From: CAYYNQ01 sp964473105
GTDB taxonomy: Bacteria; Sumerlaeota; Sumerlaeia; MVZB01
Assembly: GCA_964473105.1 (NCBI GenBank)
Contig: CAYYNQ010000094.1
Span: 1 to 58,567, forward strand
Length of the DNA: 58,567 nucleotides
Direction of reading: 5' to 3'
The position numbers and the translations under genes are program-made. Below the pieces are notes generated by a model that saw nothing but the letters and a program-made list of their open reading frames with translations, was not told the DNA's origin and did not search any database. Each line of letters opens with the position of its first letter. Within the stretch, counting starts at the first letter, position 1. Below are positions 16,098-25,339 of the stretch, piece by piece.

Positions 16098-19000
16098 ATG
16101 CGGTATTGGCGTGGGAAGACACACACCGGCAGGGACGGAATCACACCCGATAATGATCGGCATGACAAAATTCAGGCTGGATACGGTCCGGCCAGGCAGT
16201 CACGATGCAAGTCCCGGGGCAACCTGAGATTTGCTTTTCTAGTCCTTCTTGCCTTTTTCCTGTTCGGTATTGTCATCACAACCAACCATCAGGCCGAAGG
16301 CCATCCCGGGTCACCATCCCCACTCACCCAGTCCTCGATCCAGGACATCCAAATCCCCCCCGATCTTGACAACACCCTCTTTGAAACTGAAGAAGGAAAT
16401 CTCAGCAACGGTTCCGGTGAATTTTTCTTCATTGGAAGAACCTCAAATGGGCTGATACGCCGAGGTTTGGTCCACTTCGACATCCAGGGATCCATCCCGG
16501 CGGGAAGCACCATCACCGATGTCAGACTTACCCTTTCGATGTCGCGCACCATCTCGGGCATGCACAATACGGCCCTGCACCGTGTCATTGCCAGCTGGGG
16601 CGAGGGGACATCCGATGCCAACGGCGAGGAAGGAAGGGGAACCACGGCCAACCCCAATGACGCCACTTGGCTGCACCGCTTCCACAACGAGATTTCATGG
16701 TCAACCCCAGGTGGTGATTATGCCACATACCCCAGCGCCGAACACTCCATCGCCGACGTGGGGCTTTACACTTGGGAATCCACCCGCGCGCTGGTTTCTG
16801 ATGTCCAGCAATGGCTCGACAGCCCGCAGACAAATTACGGATGGCTGCTTCGGGGCAACGAGTCCGAAAATGGATCGGCGAAACGGTTCGATTCCCGTGA
16901 AAACCCTGTATTGGCGAACCGGCCGGCCCTGACCGTAAAATACACTTCAGGAACAGGTCTGGACACGACCGACCGCATAGCCCGCCATATTCTGGGTATC
17001 GACACCGACTCCACAGGACTCGACAAAAATGTCGACGGCGTAGTCGACGTGGCGGATATCGTTTCCAGCATCCTCGATGATACTCACAAGGCCCCAATTA
17101 TCGAATCACACCCCGTCTACCGCACATATCCCGGCTTGCCGGTCGAACTGACCATCAACGCATTCGATCCTGAGGGCACGAATCTGGACTTTCACGCGCT
17201 AGACCTCCCGAATAACGCAAGCCTCGACCCCGAAACCGGACTTTTCAACTGGATCCCCGACAGCGGGCAACTCGGGCCTGTGTATGCCCGCTTCACGGTA
17301 ACGGACCACGGCCTGCCTGAGAGGTCCTCCTATGGAGTACTCATCTTTCAGATCCTGCACCCCGAAGCCTGTGTCGATTCGCTCTGTAGTCCCCAGACAG
17401 GTTGTGAATTCAATCTGAAGCCGATTTCCGAGGATTGTTGTCCCGACATACCCGAAATCCGCATCGCGGAACCCGAGGCGCCGTGTCCCGAGGGCAGATT
17501 GCTCCACGTCGGACGCAATGTCCGTGGATTCGGACGGCTCCAGAACTGCGACCTGCTTCATGTCGAGTCATTTGGCCAGGGAGGCAGCAACGTTACGCTT
17601 CACTTCGAAACCCGTTGTGTCGATAACACCCAGCCGGTCATGATCAGCACCCGCCTGGAGACCGCCGATGAAATGCTTTTCGACAGGGTCCAAGAGCATG
17701 CACTCCAGTTGCGTCCCGATGGGTTCTCTCAGGCCCTAAGCCTGACATTCCAGATCAATTCTGATGTTGATGATTTCACGCTGGAGAACAGGGAGGCCCT
17801 TTTGACATCCGTACTGACCGATTCAAATGGCACCACTGTCGGCAAGAAACTTCGCCTCAAGCTCACGCTGAATGCCCCTCTCGACCTCCCGAATCCGAAC
17901 CAGCTCGTTGCACCCGGTGGTGAAATCGGATGCCTCGCGTGCCATCAACCTGTCAACCCGGTGACTCAGGCCCGGGTGGGTATCGAAGATGCGCACCCCT
18001 GGTTCCCCCTTTCATGCACCGACTGTCATGGGGGCAACGACCAGGTGAACGCCTACGCGGATGCGCACGTCTTCCCGACCACCGGTCCCCTGTACATCAA
18101 AAACCTCGCCTATGATCAGTTGAACCAGGTGGAACTGGACTATCTGCGCTTTATCAATCCAGGGGATTTCCGTGTCGCCTCACAAAGTTGCGGGGCCGCT
18201 TCACCTGCGAATGATGGAAGCGGCTGCCACCAGTCCATTGTCGAAAACACGCCCAGTTCGGTCATGGCAACCTATGCCGGCCACTATAAGCTCCCGCGTT
18301 TTATGGCCGGCGGACAAGATCGCGACCCCGTTCTCGCCGCGGTGGATATCGACGATCAGGATTATGACCCGTTAACCGCTCCGGAAGGTACGGTTTCATC
18401 CCTAACGGCCCTGCGTGATCCGGAAACTGACGACCGGTCGGACATAATCAGCGCGGTTGATATTTACCTATCCAAGTCCTGTGCAACGTGTCACCAGGCC
18501 GACTTCGGGCCCAACAACGGAGCGGGCAAGTACCGATCCTCGGGCTGTACTTCATGTCACATGATCTATGACGACGATGGGATTTCCCGCTCAGATGACC
18601 CGGCCATCCTTGGGCATTTCCCTCCCCATCCCATCAAGCACCAGTTGACAACCGCTATCCCGACCGAGCAATGCACACACTGCCACTTTCAGGGGGGACG
18701 AATCGGCTTGGCTTACCGCGGTATTCGCGAGGGTGGGTTCTGGCCCCCCCCATCCCATGCGGTCCCGTGGGGGAAATCCATATACGGACATGATACGGAT
18801 TATTATTTCACCGATGAAGACAGCACCAACTCCATCGATGAGACACCACCCGACCTTCATTTCCAGGCCGGGATGTCCTGCATGGACTGTCATATCGGGA
18901 GCGATGTCCACGGGGATGGCTACATCTATGCATCGGAGCGCGACCAGGTCGGTATCCGCTGTGAGGACTGCCATGGAACCGTACGCGAGGCCATCACGGA

Positions 19001-19796
19001 GGACTTGGCAAGCGGCTTCTTCAACAACTCGAAGGGTTATCCCATGAAACGCATACGACGCGAAGGTGACCGTATTCTTCTCAAGCTTGCAAACGAGGAC
19101 CGGGATCTGGAAATCCCCCAGATCTTCGAGCTTCTTGAGGCCGGCAACCATGGGCGTATGACCCAGGCCATGGGTGTCAACCAGAACGGCTTTTCACACA
19201 CCGACCAAATGGACTGCTACACATGCCATAATGCCTGGCGCCAGACATGTTTCGGGTGTCACGTCACGGTCAATGACGACTTCACACAGCTCAACCAGAC
19301 CACGGGACAGGTGACCCAGGGTCGAATCAGCGTGGCAAGGGATAATTACTCCCTCGATTTCTTTGCCCTGGGGATGAACGATCGCGGGAAAATATCACCG
19401 CTGTGCAGTTCTATGAGTGTCTTCATGTCCTATGTCAAAGACTTCCAATACCAATATCAGGACAAAATACGCCAGACAACTGAGGGGACGAAGGGTTTTG
19501 GCTGGAACCCCTTCCACCATCATACTGTCAGTCGTATCCCCATGAACTGCGATTCGTGCCACCCGGTGGATTCTGTGGCCAATCCCACCAATGAGGCCCA
19601 GCTGAAAGAAACCTGGGGATTCGGGAACGGCCAATTCATGGCCACCGATGGTGATGGCGTCACACATGACCTGAGCGCATTTCTCGACTCGGAGGGTAAT
19701 CTGATCAGCACCTTCCCGCACCCCGGAACCGGTCCGGTCCCTGCCGATATCCGCAACCGTGCGCTCTCAACGCTGGTCGTCCCCCACCCCAGATGA
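16098..19796 (+). CDS. Secreted multihaem c-type cytochrome with DNRLRE, dockerin-like and cadherin-like modules
   Basis: 1232 aa. A long, basic N-terminus leads to one hydrophobic signal segment (FAFLVLLAFFLFGIVI), indicating export. Residues about 90-285 match the DNRLRE domain (RRGLVHFDIQG, SIPAGSTITDVRLTLSMSRT, FDSRENPVLANRPALTVKY). Residues about 290-330 hold one dockerin-type calcium loop, DKNVDGVVDVAD. Residues about 335-415 look like a putative-Ig/cadherin-like module (TINAFDPEG, LDPETGLFNWIPDSGQLG). The C-terminal half has ten CXXCH haem sites (Cys612, 640, 795, 817, 859, 928, 955, 1040, 1051, 1151) plus CX11CH at Cys698-His711. Each site should bind covalent haem c in the periplasm or outside the cell. 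It may serve extracellular electron transfer or a redox reaction on a surface. No cytochrome maturation or quinol oxidase gene is nearby. No close family name is offered. Confidence 0.88.
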   Translation: MRYWRGKTHTGRDGITPDNDRHDKIQAGYGPARQSRCKSRGNLRFAFLVLLAFFLFGIVITTNHQAEGHPGSPSPLTQSSIQDIQIPPDLDNTLFETEEGNLSNGSGEFFFIGRTSNGLIRRGLVHFDIQGSIPAGSTITDVRLTLSMSRTISGMHNTALHRVIASWGEGTSDANGEEGRGTTANPNDATWLHRFHNEISWSTPGGDYATYPSAEHSIADVGLYTWESTRALVSDVQQWLDSPQTNYGWLLRGNESENGSAKRFDSRENPVLANRPALTVKYTSGTGLDTTDRIARHILGIDTDSTGLDKNVDGVVDVADIVSSILDDTHKAPIIESHPVYRTYPGLPVELTINAFDPEGTNLDFHALDLPNNASLDPETGLFNWIPDSGQLGPVYARFTVTDHGLPERSSYGVLIFQILHPEACVDSLCSPQTGCEFNLKPISEDCCPDIPEIRIAEPEAPCPEGRLLHVGRNVRGFGRLQNCDLLHVESFGQGGSNVTLHFETRCVDNTQPVMISTRLETADEMLFDRVQEHALQLRPDGFSQALSLTFQINSDVDDFTLENREALLTSVLTDSNGTTVGKKLRLKLTLNAPLDLPNPNQLVAPGGEIGCLACHQPVNPVTQARVGIEDAHPWFPLSCTDCHGGNDQVNAYADAHVFPTTGPLYIKNLAYDQLNQVELDYLRFINPGDFRVASQSCGAASPANDGSGCHQSIVENTPSSVMATYAGHYKLPRFMAGGQDRDPVLAAVDIDDQDYDPLTAPEGTVSSLTALRDPETDDRSDIISAVDIYLSKSCATCHQADFGPNNGAGKYRSSGCTSCHMIYDDDGISRSDDPAILGHFPPHPIKHQLTTAIPTEQCTHCHFQGGRIGLAYRGIREGGFWPPPSHAVPWGKSIYGHDTDYYFTDEDSTNSIDETPPDLHFQAGMSCMDCHIGSDVHGDGYIYASERDQVGIRCEDCHGTVREAITEDLASGFFNNSKGYPMKRIRREGDRILLKLANEDRDLEIPQIFELLEAGNHGRMTQAMGVNQNGFSHTDQMDCYTCHNAWRQTCFGCHVTVNDDFTQLNQTTGQVTQGRISVARDNYSLDFFALGMNDRGKISPLCSSMSVFMSYVKDFQYQYQDKIRQTTEGTKGFGWNPFHHHTVSRIPMNCDSCHPVDSVANPTNEAQLKETWGFGNGQFMATDGDGVTHDLSAFLDSEGNLISTFPHPGTGPVPADIRNRALSTLVVPHPR

Positions 19797-20313
19797 TGGG
19801 GAATATTAAAATCCTTTAAAACCTACGTTGAATGAGTCAGCGGGGAGGTGATTTTGCTCGACGACGTATCGGGTGATCAGCTTGTGACACCGGTCATCCC
19901 ATCGGCTACGGTGACCAATCGAAAACCCATGCTTCATGAATAGCACATCGGTATCGGGAATTGATCCCCCGCAAACCATTCGCGGATGATATGCAGGGAA
20001 AGAAACACACGGGACCCCGGCGGAGATTTCCTCCACACCCCCGGCATCAAGGGGGGGTGGAACTGGGAGGGCTTTACGGACTGGACGGCATCAAGGCCTT
20101 CCGTTTCAAGATCCTCAGGATGCCGGTCGGAAACACAAACTCGATCCTGGGTCGGCACGGGATGCTAATTTCACTGGTCTTGATCAGGAAAACAGGAAGA
20201 CTCAGCCACTGTAATGATACGCGCAAAATGGATGATCCCATCCCGGGTTCGTTTGAGAAAAAGATATCTTTACCTTTCCAGTGAAATCGGATGCGAGCAC
20301 ATGCCCATCAGGA
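19797..20313. other. Convergent intergenic region, cytochrome / M24 peptidase
   Basis: 517 bp between two gene 3' ends. Short open frames on both strands show no family resemblance. It has a G7 run at about 20050-20056 and a segment CAGCCACTGTAATG (about 20203-20216) that recalls part of cobalamin riboswitches but lacks the rest of that structure. It may be decayed sequence; nothing else is supported. Confidence 0.35.
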
Positions 20314-21555
20314 TCACCGGTATAACGGCCTGCTCCGGTCATGCTCGATCAAGTCACGACAACCGGTTTCTGTGACCAGAAAATTGCGCTCCAGATGTAC
20401 CGAACCCGCCCCGGGAACCCAATAAGCCATCTCAATATTGATCGGCATACCTGCCTCCAGCGGCAGGTCCGAATCCAAGTCGATACATTCGTCCTGAATT
20501 CGTTTTCCATTCTTCTTGATAACGATTGGGTAATCACGGATCTCGAGGCCCAAGCCATGTCCGTGGGGGTATGAGTGTGGGAAACCTAGAGCCTCCATTT
20601 CATCGGCCATCCGTTTTTGAACCTGCGATCCCGGGACTCCCGGCCTCATTTCCGCGCCCGCAGCCTCCACACAACGGACCAAGGTATCGTGCCGCTGCTT
20701 CATGGGTCCAGGCATTTCACCCACAACCAGGGTCGTTCCGGTATCCGAGAAATAATGCCGGTAATTACAACCCCAGTCGACGAAAAGTATATCGTTGTCT
20801 TTGAGCCGATAATCCACACTAGTTGCGATTCCCTGGCCGTTGATCCCGAATGCAAAATGATCCATAACCGCGTTTTCCCTTGAAATTTCGGCCAGATAAC
20901 GCCGAAGCATATCCTGAACCCGGGACCCTGGACCGGCTAGTGAGAACGCCTCCATTCCCGCCCTCTCACCAATCAAGGCAGCACGGGTCAAGCGATCAAT
21001 CTCCACCTCCGACTTGACCATCCGGATCATCCGAATCAGATTCGATGCATTCTTCATGCCTGCACCCACGGGATCATTCTGCAGGTATTCATGCGATTCC
21101 GGTGTGAGTCCTTCCTTATCCAAACCAACCCTTGCACCCGTCAGCCCACATGATTTTAGACAGCGTGTCAAAGCCTCACAGGACGATCCCGGGGGGTCTG
21201 CCCGGTGCGTCAATTCGTGAATCACTTTTTCCCGGCCAACCAGCCCGATTGGCTCTATGCTGTCATCCGGCCCGTAGGAGCCAAAAGTCTCGATTTCAAT
21301 CTCCGGTAGGTCCAGGGTGTTCAGCAAGTGGACGGGATGGGCGATCAGAATCGGTCGTTCACCCCGTGGGTACACGGCAAACAGTTGAGTGACACTCGTC
21401 GAACCCCCGGGGTCGATCATGTATTGCTTGAACAGGGGATCGGACCAGGTCGAATAGTCCGTGAAATAAGTGACATTGACCGTCGATGCTGCAACCAAAG
21501 CATCCAAGCCATACTCGTCCATCCATGCATCGGCCCTCTTTGCGTTGATCGGCAT
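20314..21555 (-). CDS. M24 family metallopeptidase (Xaa-Pro aminopeptidase/creatinase fold)
   Basis: About 413 aa. An N-terminal creatinase-type domain (ADAWMDEYGLDALVAAS, VTYFTDYSTW) precedes a pita-bread catalytic domain. The five metal ligands are visible in order: FVDWGCNY (Asp), SDTGTT (Asp), HGHGLGLE (His), NIEMAYW (Glu) and HLERNFLV (Glu). The family includes Xaa-Pro dipeptidases and aminopeptidases, creatinase and some DMSP or ectoine-derivative hydrolases, so the substrate is uncertain. The start at 21555 is chosen because GGGAGGTGG lies five bases upstream; a longer frame from 21657 has no family similarity. It is divergent from the SDR/2-hydroxyacid dehydrogenase pair, which hints at a shared catabolic role. 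Confidence 0.9.
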   Translation of the reverse strand: MPINAKRADAWMDEYGLDALVAASTVNVTYFTDYSTWSDPLFKQYMIDPGGSTSVTQLFAVYPRGERPILIAHPVHLLNTLDLPEIEIETFGSYGPDDSIEPIGLVGREKVIHELTHRADPPGSSCEALTRCLKSCGLTGARVGLDKEGLTPESHEYLQNDPVGAGMKNASNLIRMIRMVKSEVEIDRLTRAALIGERAGMEAFSLAGPGSRVQDMLRRYLAEISRENAVMDHFAFGINGQGIATSVDYRLKDNDILFVDWGCNYRHYFSDTGTTLVVGEMPGPMKQRHDTLVRCVEAAGAEMRPGVPGSQVQKRMADEMEALGFPHSYPHGHGLGLEIRDYPIVIKKNGKRIQDECIDLDSDLPLEAGMPINIEMAYWVPGAGSVHLERNFLVTETGCRDLIEHDRSRPLYR

Positions 21556-21780
21556 GCGAGCCACCTCCCATTCACGCCCTGTTTTCAGGGAATGACAAAA
21601 TAAAGGACATAACCACAGGACAGGCGTCATGCCCTGATAAATGACTATATCACTCATGTTAATAATCTTTCACATCCTTTGTTATTCCGATCACGAACCC
21701 ATGCTTTCAATCATCAAGAGCAGGGCCTAGGCAGCAAAAATGGAAGACATCCTCTGGGCTGCAGGAGAAAACATTCCCCC

Positions 21781-21801
21781 GATCGAATCATTTTTTCGAT
21801 C
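21781..21801. repeat. 7-bp inverted repeat with T-rich loop
   Basis: GATCGAA (21781-21787) and TTCGATC (21795-21801) are separated by seven mostly T bases. It sits about 65 bp from the larger inverted repeat in the same intergenic region; an operator or hairpin role is possible. Confidence 0.4.
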
Positions 21802-21865
21802 ACTATGATGACATGTGTTATCTGGATGACAGACGGTAATACCTGCCTCATGTCCTGCAGAATTC

Positions 21866-21902
21866 CTGGGATAAACGTCTCCAAATGGAGACGTGTTCCC
21901 AG
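21866..21902. repeat. 37-bp hyphenated inverted repeat (15 paired positions)
   Basis: CTGGGA, three bases, ACGTCTCCA, AA, TGGAGACGT, two bases, TCCCAG. The inner 9-bp arms (21875-21883 and 21886-21894) and the outer 6-bp arms (21866-21871 and 21897-21902) are all perfect. The 2-bp centre is too tight for an ordinary RNA hairpin loop without opening one or two pairs, but well suited to a dimeric DNA-binding protein. It lies 311 bp upstream of the M24 gene start and 230 bp upstream of the SDR gene start. Confidence 0.6.
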
Positions 21903-22131
21903 CCCATGAAGATATCAAACCCTGTACGGCCACCCGAAAGTCCATGCCCAGATATTGCTTGAAAACACTCCTTATTCCTGTGAGAAAGGTTGGCTGGTCT
22001 CATCACGAATGAGTTTTCGGGCATGTCCGGAAAGTCAATTGTCCTAGAATCCCGGATCCTGGACCCCGGTGATGGTTCCATTCGCCTGCAACACAAACGA
22101 TGAATTACCATCAAGAAAGGTTCATGACATT

Positions 22132-23001
22132 ATGGGCAACCCAGTCCAACCCGGCATCCCCGACTACACACCTGTCAGCGCTGATATGAAAGAGCGTCGA
22201 GTAATTGTCACGGGCGCCGGTACCGGCGTCGGTCGCGGTATCGGCCGGGTCTTTGCCAGCGCCGGGGCATCCGTCGTCTTCCATTATTCACAAAGTGCCG
22301 CCGGTGCTGAATCCGCTGCGGCCGAGGCGAATGCCGACGGTGGCAACGCGAAGGCCATCGGTGCAGATTTCAAGGAATTTGAAAGCTATAAAAAACTGGT
22401 TGATGCATCATGCGAATTTATGGGGGGGGTCGACATACTGATAAACAATGCGGGCATTACGACCAACGTACCCATCGAAGACATCACCGAGGACCAATTT
22501 GAAACCCTGTTCAACGTCAATATCAAGGCACAGATGTTCATGACCAAGCTGGCCGCAGTCGAGATGGAAAAGACCGGCAAGGGGCACATTATCAACATCA
22601 GCTCGGTACACGCGTTTGCCGGCATGACCGAGCACTCCATCTATGCAGCAACCAAGGGAGCCATCGTCTCCTTCACACGCGAGGTCTCGCTCGAGATGAT
22701 CCAAAAGGGGATCCGGGTGAACTGCATTGCGCCGGGATGGGTCCATGTCGAGAATCAGGAAATAACGCTGGGCGAGGACTTTGATTGGGAGGAAGAGACC
22801 AAGGTTGTGCCCGCCGGATTCGCTTCCATCCCCGAGGATATCGGTAATGCGGCCCTGTTTCTGGCATCCGATGCCTCCCGGTTCCTGGTCGGGCAGACAA
22901 TCATCATCGACGGGGGCCAGCTGGCGATTATGCCAAACACCGGTTCGTTCCGCGAGAAGCGCACAGAGAAATACGGCACCCGTTACGTCAATTGCAATTG
23001 A
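22132..23001 (+). CDS. Short-chain dehydrogenase/reductase (SDR)
   Basis: About 289 aa classical SDR. TGAGTGVGRGIG is the NAD(P)-binding TGxxxGxG motif, NNAG follows, and the catalytic Ser (INISSVHAF) and YAATKG (YxxxK) are present; the C-terminal DGGQ motif is also typical. These enzymes interconvert alcohols and ketones using NAD(P)H in the cytoplasm. The start ATG at 22132 follows AGAAAGG; a longer frame from 22069 is less likely. It lies 50 bp upstream of a 2-hydroxyacid dehydrogenase on the same strand, so the two probably share a pathway such as sugar-acid or polyol oxidation. The substrate cannot be told. Confidence 0.92.
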   Translation: MGNPVQPGIPDYTPVSADMKERRVIVTGAGTGVGRGIGRVFASAGASVVFHYSQSAAGAESAAAEANADGGNAKAIGADFKEFESYKKLVDASCEFMGGVDILINNAGITTNVPIEDITEDQFETLFNVNIKAQMFMTKLAAVEMEKTGKGHIINISSVHAFAGMTEHSIYAATKGAIVSFTREVSLEMIQKGIRVNCIAPGWVHVENQEITLGEDFDWEEETKVVPAGFASIPEDIGNAALFLASDASRFLVGQTIIIDGGQLAIMPNTGSFREKRTEKYGTRYVNCN

Positions 23002-23051
23002 TCCCGTCCCGGGTCAACCCGGATCAAAATCAATACTGAGGGAAAGACACT

Positions 23052-24020
23052 ATGAACAAACCACGGATCCTGATTACGGGGCCAATCGATGATTATTCCG
23101 AGGGCGTTCTCGGAGAATTCGGAGAACTGGCATTCGCCCCCGATACCGATGAGGCAACACTGCTTGAATGGATCGACGGAGCCATCGCGCTGGCCGTCCG
23201 GGGTATTCCGCCAATCAGCGCTGATGTGATTAACCGGAGTTCGGGCCTGAAAGTCATCGGGCGAACGGGCGTCGGTTACAGCAACGTTGACATTGCCGCG
23301 GCGACTGCAAGGAAAATCCCTGTGATCAACACCCCCGGCGCCGGCGCCCGAGCCGTGGCCGAAGCCGCGATCACCTTCATGCTAGCGCTGGTCAAGCTGG
23401 TCCCTCTGTGGGACCGTGAACTGAAGGCTGGAAACTGGAAGTCACGTTTTGAGAACCAGGGCGGGGACCTCGAGGGCACGACCTTGGGCATTGTCGGACT
23501 GGGCACAATCGGACAACAGGTCGCGCATCTGGCCGGGCCATTCGACATGAACATCCTGGCTTACGATCCCTATACGCCCGCCAAGAAGGCAGCCGAAGTG
23601 GATGCCAAGCTTGTATCACTCGACGAGGTGATCGAATCATCCGATATCATCTGCCTGCACTGCGCTGAAACCGATGAGACACGCGGGTTCATCAACCGTG
23701 AAAACATCGCGCGATTCAAGGAGGGGACATACCTGATAAACCTCGCCCGGGGAGGTATTGTCGAGAGCCTTGATGTCCTGTATGAAGCACTCCAGAACGG
23801 GAAACTGGCCGGGGTGGGCCTAGATGTGTTCGAACCCGAGCCCCCCGATACCAGTCACCCGATATTCACTCTGGAGAACTGCATCGTCTCCCCGCATTCG
23901 ATGGCCACGACGAAGGGAGCCATGAAACGCGTCTACCGTTCGATGGCCGATGACATGGCGGCCGTCCTGCGCGGTGAGAAGCCGCAGTTTGCGGTTAACC
24001 CCGCGGTATTTGAGTCCTGA
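23052..24020 (+). CDS. D-isomer specific 2-hydroxyacid dehydrogenase (SerA-like)
   Basis: 322 aa. GLGTIGQQVA is the NAD-binding motif. The catalytic triad is seen in NLARGGIVES (Arg), DVFEPEPPD (Glu) and VSPHSMATT (His). The family reduces 2-keto acids or oxidises D-2-hydroxy acids; it includes phosphoglycerate, glyoxylate and hydroxypyruvate enzymes. There is no C-terminal ACT domain, so it is not a long-type serine-pathway SerA. GAGGGAAA upstream of the ATG is a good ribosome site. It probably forms an operon with the preceding SDR gene. The convergent galE ends 74 bp downstream. Confidence 0.92.
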   Translation: MNKPRILITGPIDDYSEGVLGEFGELAFAPDTDEATLLEWIDGAIALAVRGIPPISADVINRSSGLKVIGRTGVGYSNVDIAAATARKIPVINTPGAGARAVAEAAITFMLALVKLVPLWDRELKAGNWKSRFENQGGDLEGTTLGIVGLGTIGQQVAHLAGPFDMNILAYDPYTPAKKAAEVDAKLVSLDEVIESSDIICLHCAETDETRGFINRENIARFKEGTYLINLARGGIVESLDVLYEALQNGKLAGVGLDVFEPEPPDTSHPIFTLENCIVSPHSMATTKGAMKRVYRSMADDMAAVLRGEKPQFAVNPAVFES

Positions 24021-24031
24021 CCCGCTTGGTC

Positions 24032-24057
24032 ATTGGGTATGTGTTCTCGATCCCAAT
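24032..24057. terminator. Weak hairpin between convergent dehydrogenase and galE genes
   Basis: ATTGGG (24032-24037) and CCCAAT (24052-24057) pair across a 14-nt loop in the 74-bp convergent gap. There is no T-run; a terminator role is only suggested by position. Confidence 0.2.
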
Positions 24058-24094
24058 CGGGCTCAGGCTCAACAGAAATTCCGTAAGGTGATCC

Positions 24095-25081
24095 CTATTT
24101 TCCGGAGTAACCGTTTGGGTGGTTTTTATGCCATTGCCACGCGGATGTGACAATCGACTCCAGATCGGGATACTGCGGTTCCCAACCGAGAATTTTTTTT
24201 GCCTTTTCCGATGAAGCCACCAGTGTAGACGGGTCGCCTACACGGCGCAATTCCACACTGTAGGGGATGGGATGGTTCGTGATCCGACGTGCCGTCTCGA
24301 TCACCTCCAGCACACTGTGCCCGGTCCCGTTTCCCAAGTTGATCACCTGGCTGTCTCCACCGTCCGCGAGGTAGTCCAGTGACTTGAGATGTGCCTGAGC
24401 CAGATCATCGATATGGATATAATCACGCACACAGGTTCCATCGGAAGTCGGGTAATCATCTCCAAAAACTGCTATCGAATCCCGCTTTCCAAGGGCAACC
24501 TGAAGGACCAACGGAACGAGGTGTGTCTCGGGATCATGGTCCTCACCCCGCCCTGGTGAGCCGCCTGCCGCATTAAAATAACGGAGGGCAACATGACGCA
24601 ACCCCCAGGCACGTCCGAAGGCGTCCAGCATGATCTCGCTGAAGCGTTTTGACTGGCCATACGGGTTCACAGGCAACATGGGATGATTCTCGTCGATCGG
24701 CGTCTGCTCAGGCTCCCCGTAGATCGCGGCTGTCGAGGAATAAATAATCTGGTCGATTCCTGACTCACGCATGACCTCCAGCAAGCCCAGTGTGTTCAGT
24801 GTGTTGTTTTTGAAATACTTCCCTGGGTCCTGGACGGACTCGAGAACCGATGTGCATGCGGCAAAGTGGATGACCCGATCCACCCGATATTCACGAATGA
24901 CACTGCGTAGCAGGCCATGATCTGAGAGCTCTCCCCGGGCCAAGGGCACGCCCACGGGAATGGACTCGGGATGCCCGGTCGAGAGATTGTCAATCACAAC
25001 AACCTCATCCCCGCGTGTTTGTAACGCAGCGACCGTCATACTGCCAATATACCCCAGTCCCCCGGTGACCAGTATACTCAT
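24095..25081 (-). CDS. galE: UDP-glucose 4-epimerase
   Basis: 328 aa extended SDR. VTGGLGYIGSMTVAAL is the NAD-binding GxxGxxG motif, YSSTAAIYG carries the catalytic Ser/Thr region and NPYGQSKR the YxxxK motif. RYFNAAGGSPGRGEDHDPETH is the GalE sugar-nucleotide segment. It interconverts UDP-glucose and UDP-galactose in the cytoplasm, supplying UDP-galactose for the glycan loci in this window. It is a single gene; the next gene on its strand ends 258 bp upstream, in a gap where I see nothing definite. Confidence 0.95.
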   Translation of the reverse strand: MSILVTGGLGYIGSMTVAALQTRGDEVVVIDNLSTGHPESIPVGVPLARGELSDHGLLRSVIREYRVDRVIHFAACTSVLESVQDPGKYFKNNTLNTLGLLEVMRESGIDQIIYSSTAAIYGEPEQTPIDENHPMLPVNPYGQSKRFSEIMLDAFGRAWGLRHVALRYFNAAGGSPGRGEDHDPETHLVPLVLQVALGKRDSIAVFGDDYPTSDGTCVRDYIHIDDLAQAHLKSLDYLADGGDSQVINLGNGTGHSVLEVIETARRITNHPIPYSVELRRVGDPSTLVASSEKAKKILGWEPQYPDLESIVTSAWQWHKNHPNGYSGK

Positions 25082-25339
25082 GACAAATATGGGATTTCAT
25101 GGGTCGACATAAACGCACATGTGCCCCTTTGGGGAAATAGCAGACAGAAATATGGGGGGCGGTGGATATGCACTTTAATGATCCAGCCTGCATCTATTCT
25201 CATGGGCCCAAATCCCCCCCCGATGGCACATGGAATCCCCCTCAACCATGCCAACTGCGACAAATACAACCCGCCTGTAACACTCTACATTTCTGTGAAA
25301 AATTGGCCCATACCATGTCGTGCCAACCCGACCAGAGGC

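Larger units (their letters stand above)
21556..22131. other. Divergent intergenic region, M24 peptidase / SDR
   Basis: 576 bp with no convincing gene. It contains two perfect inverted repeats, listed separately (21781-21801 and 21866-21902), which suggests regulation of one or both flanking genes or a small structured RNA. Confidence 0.45.

Noticed and set aside
20190..20216. Possible cobalamin riboswitch
   Set aside because: Only a GCCACTGTAATG-like segment matches. The B12 box and supporting stems are missing and no gene lies downstream on that strand.
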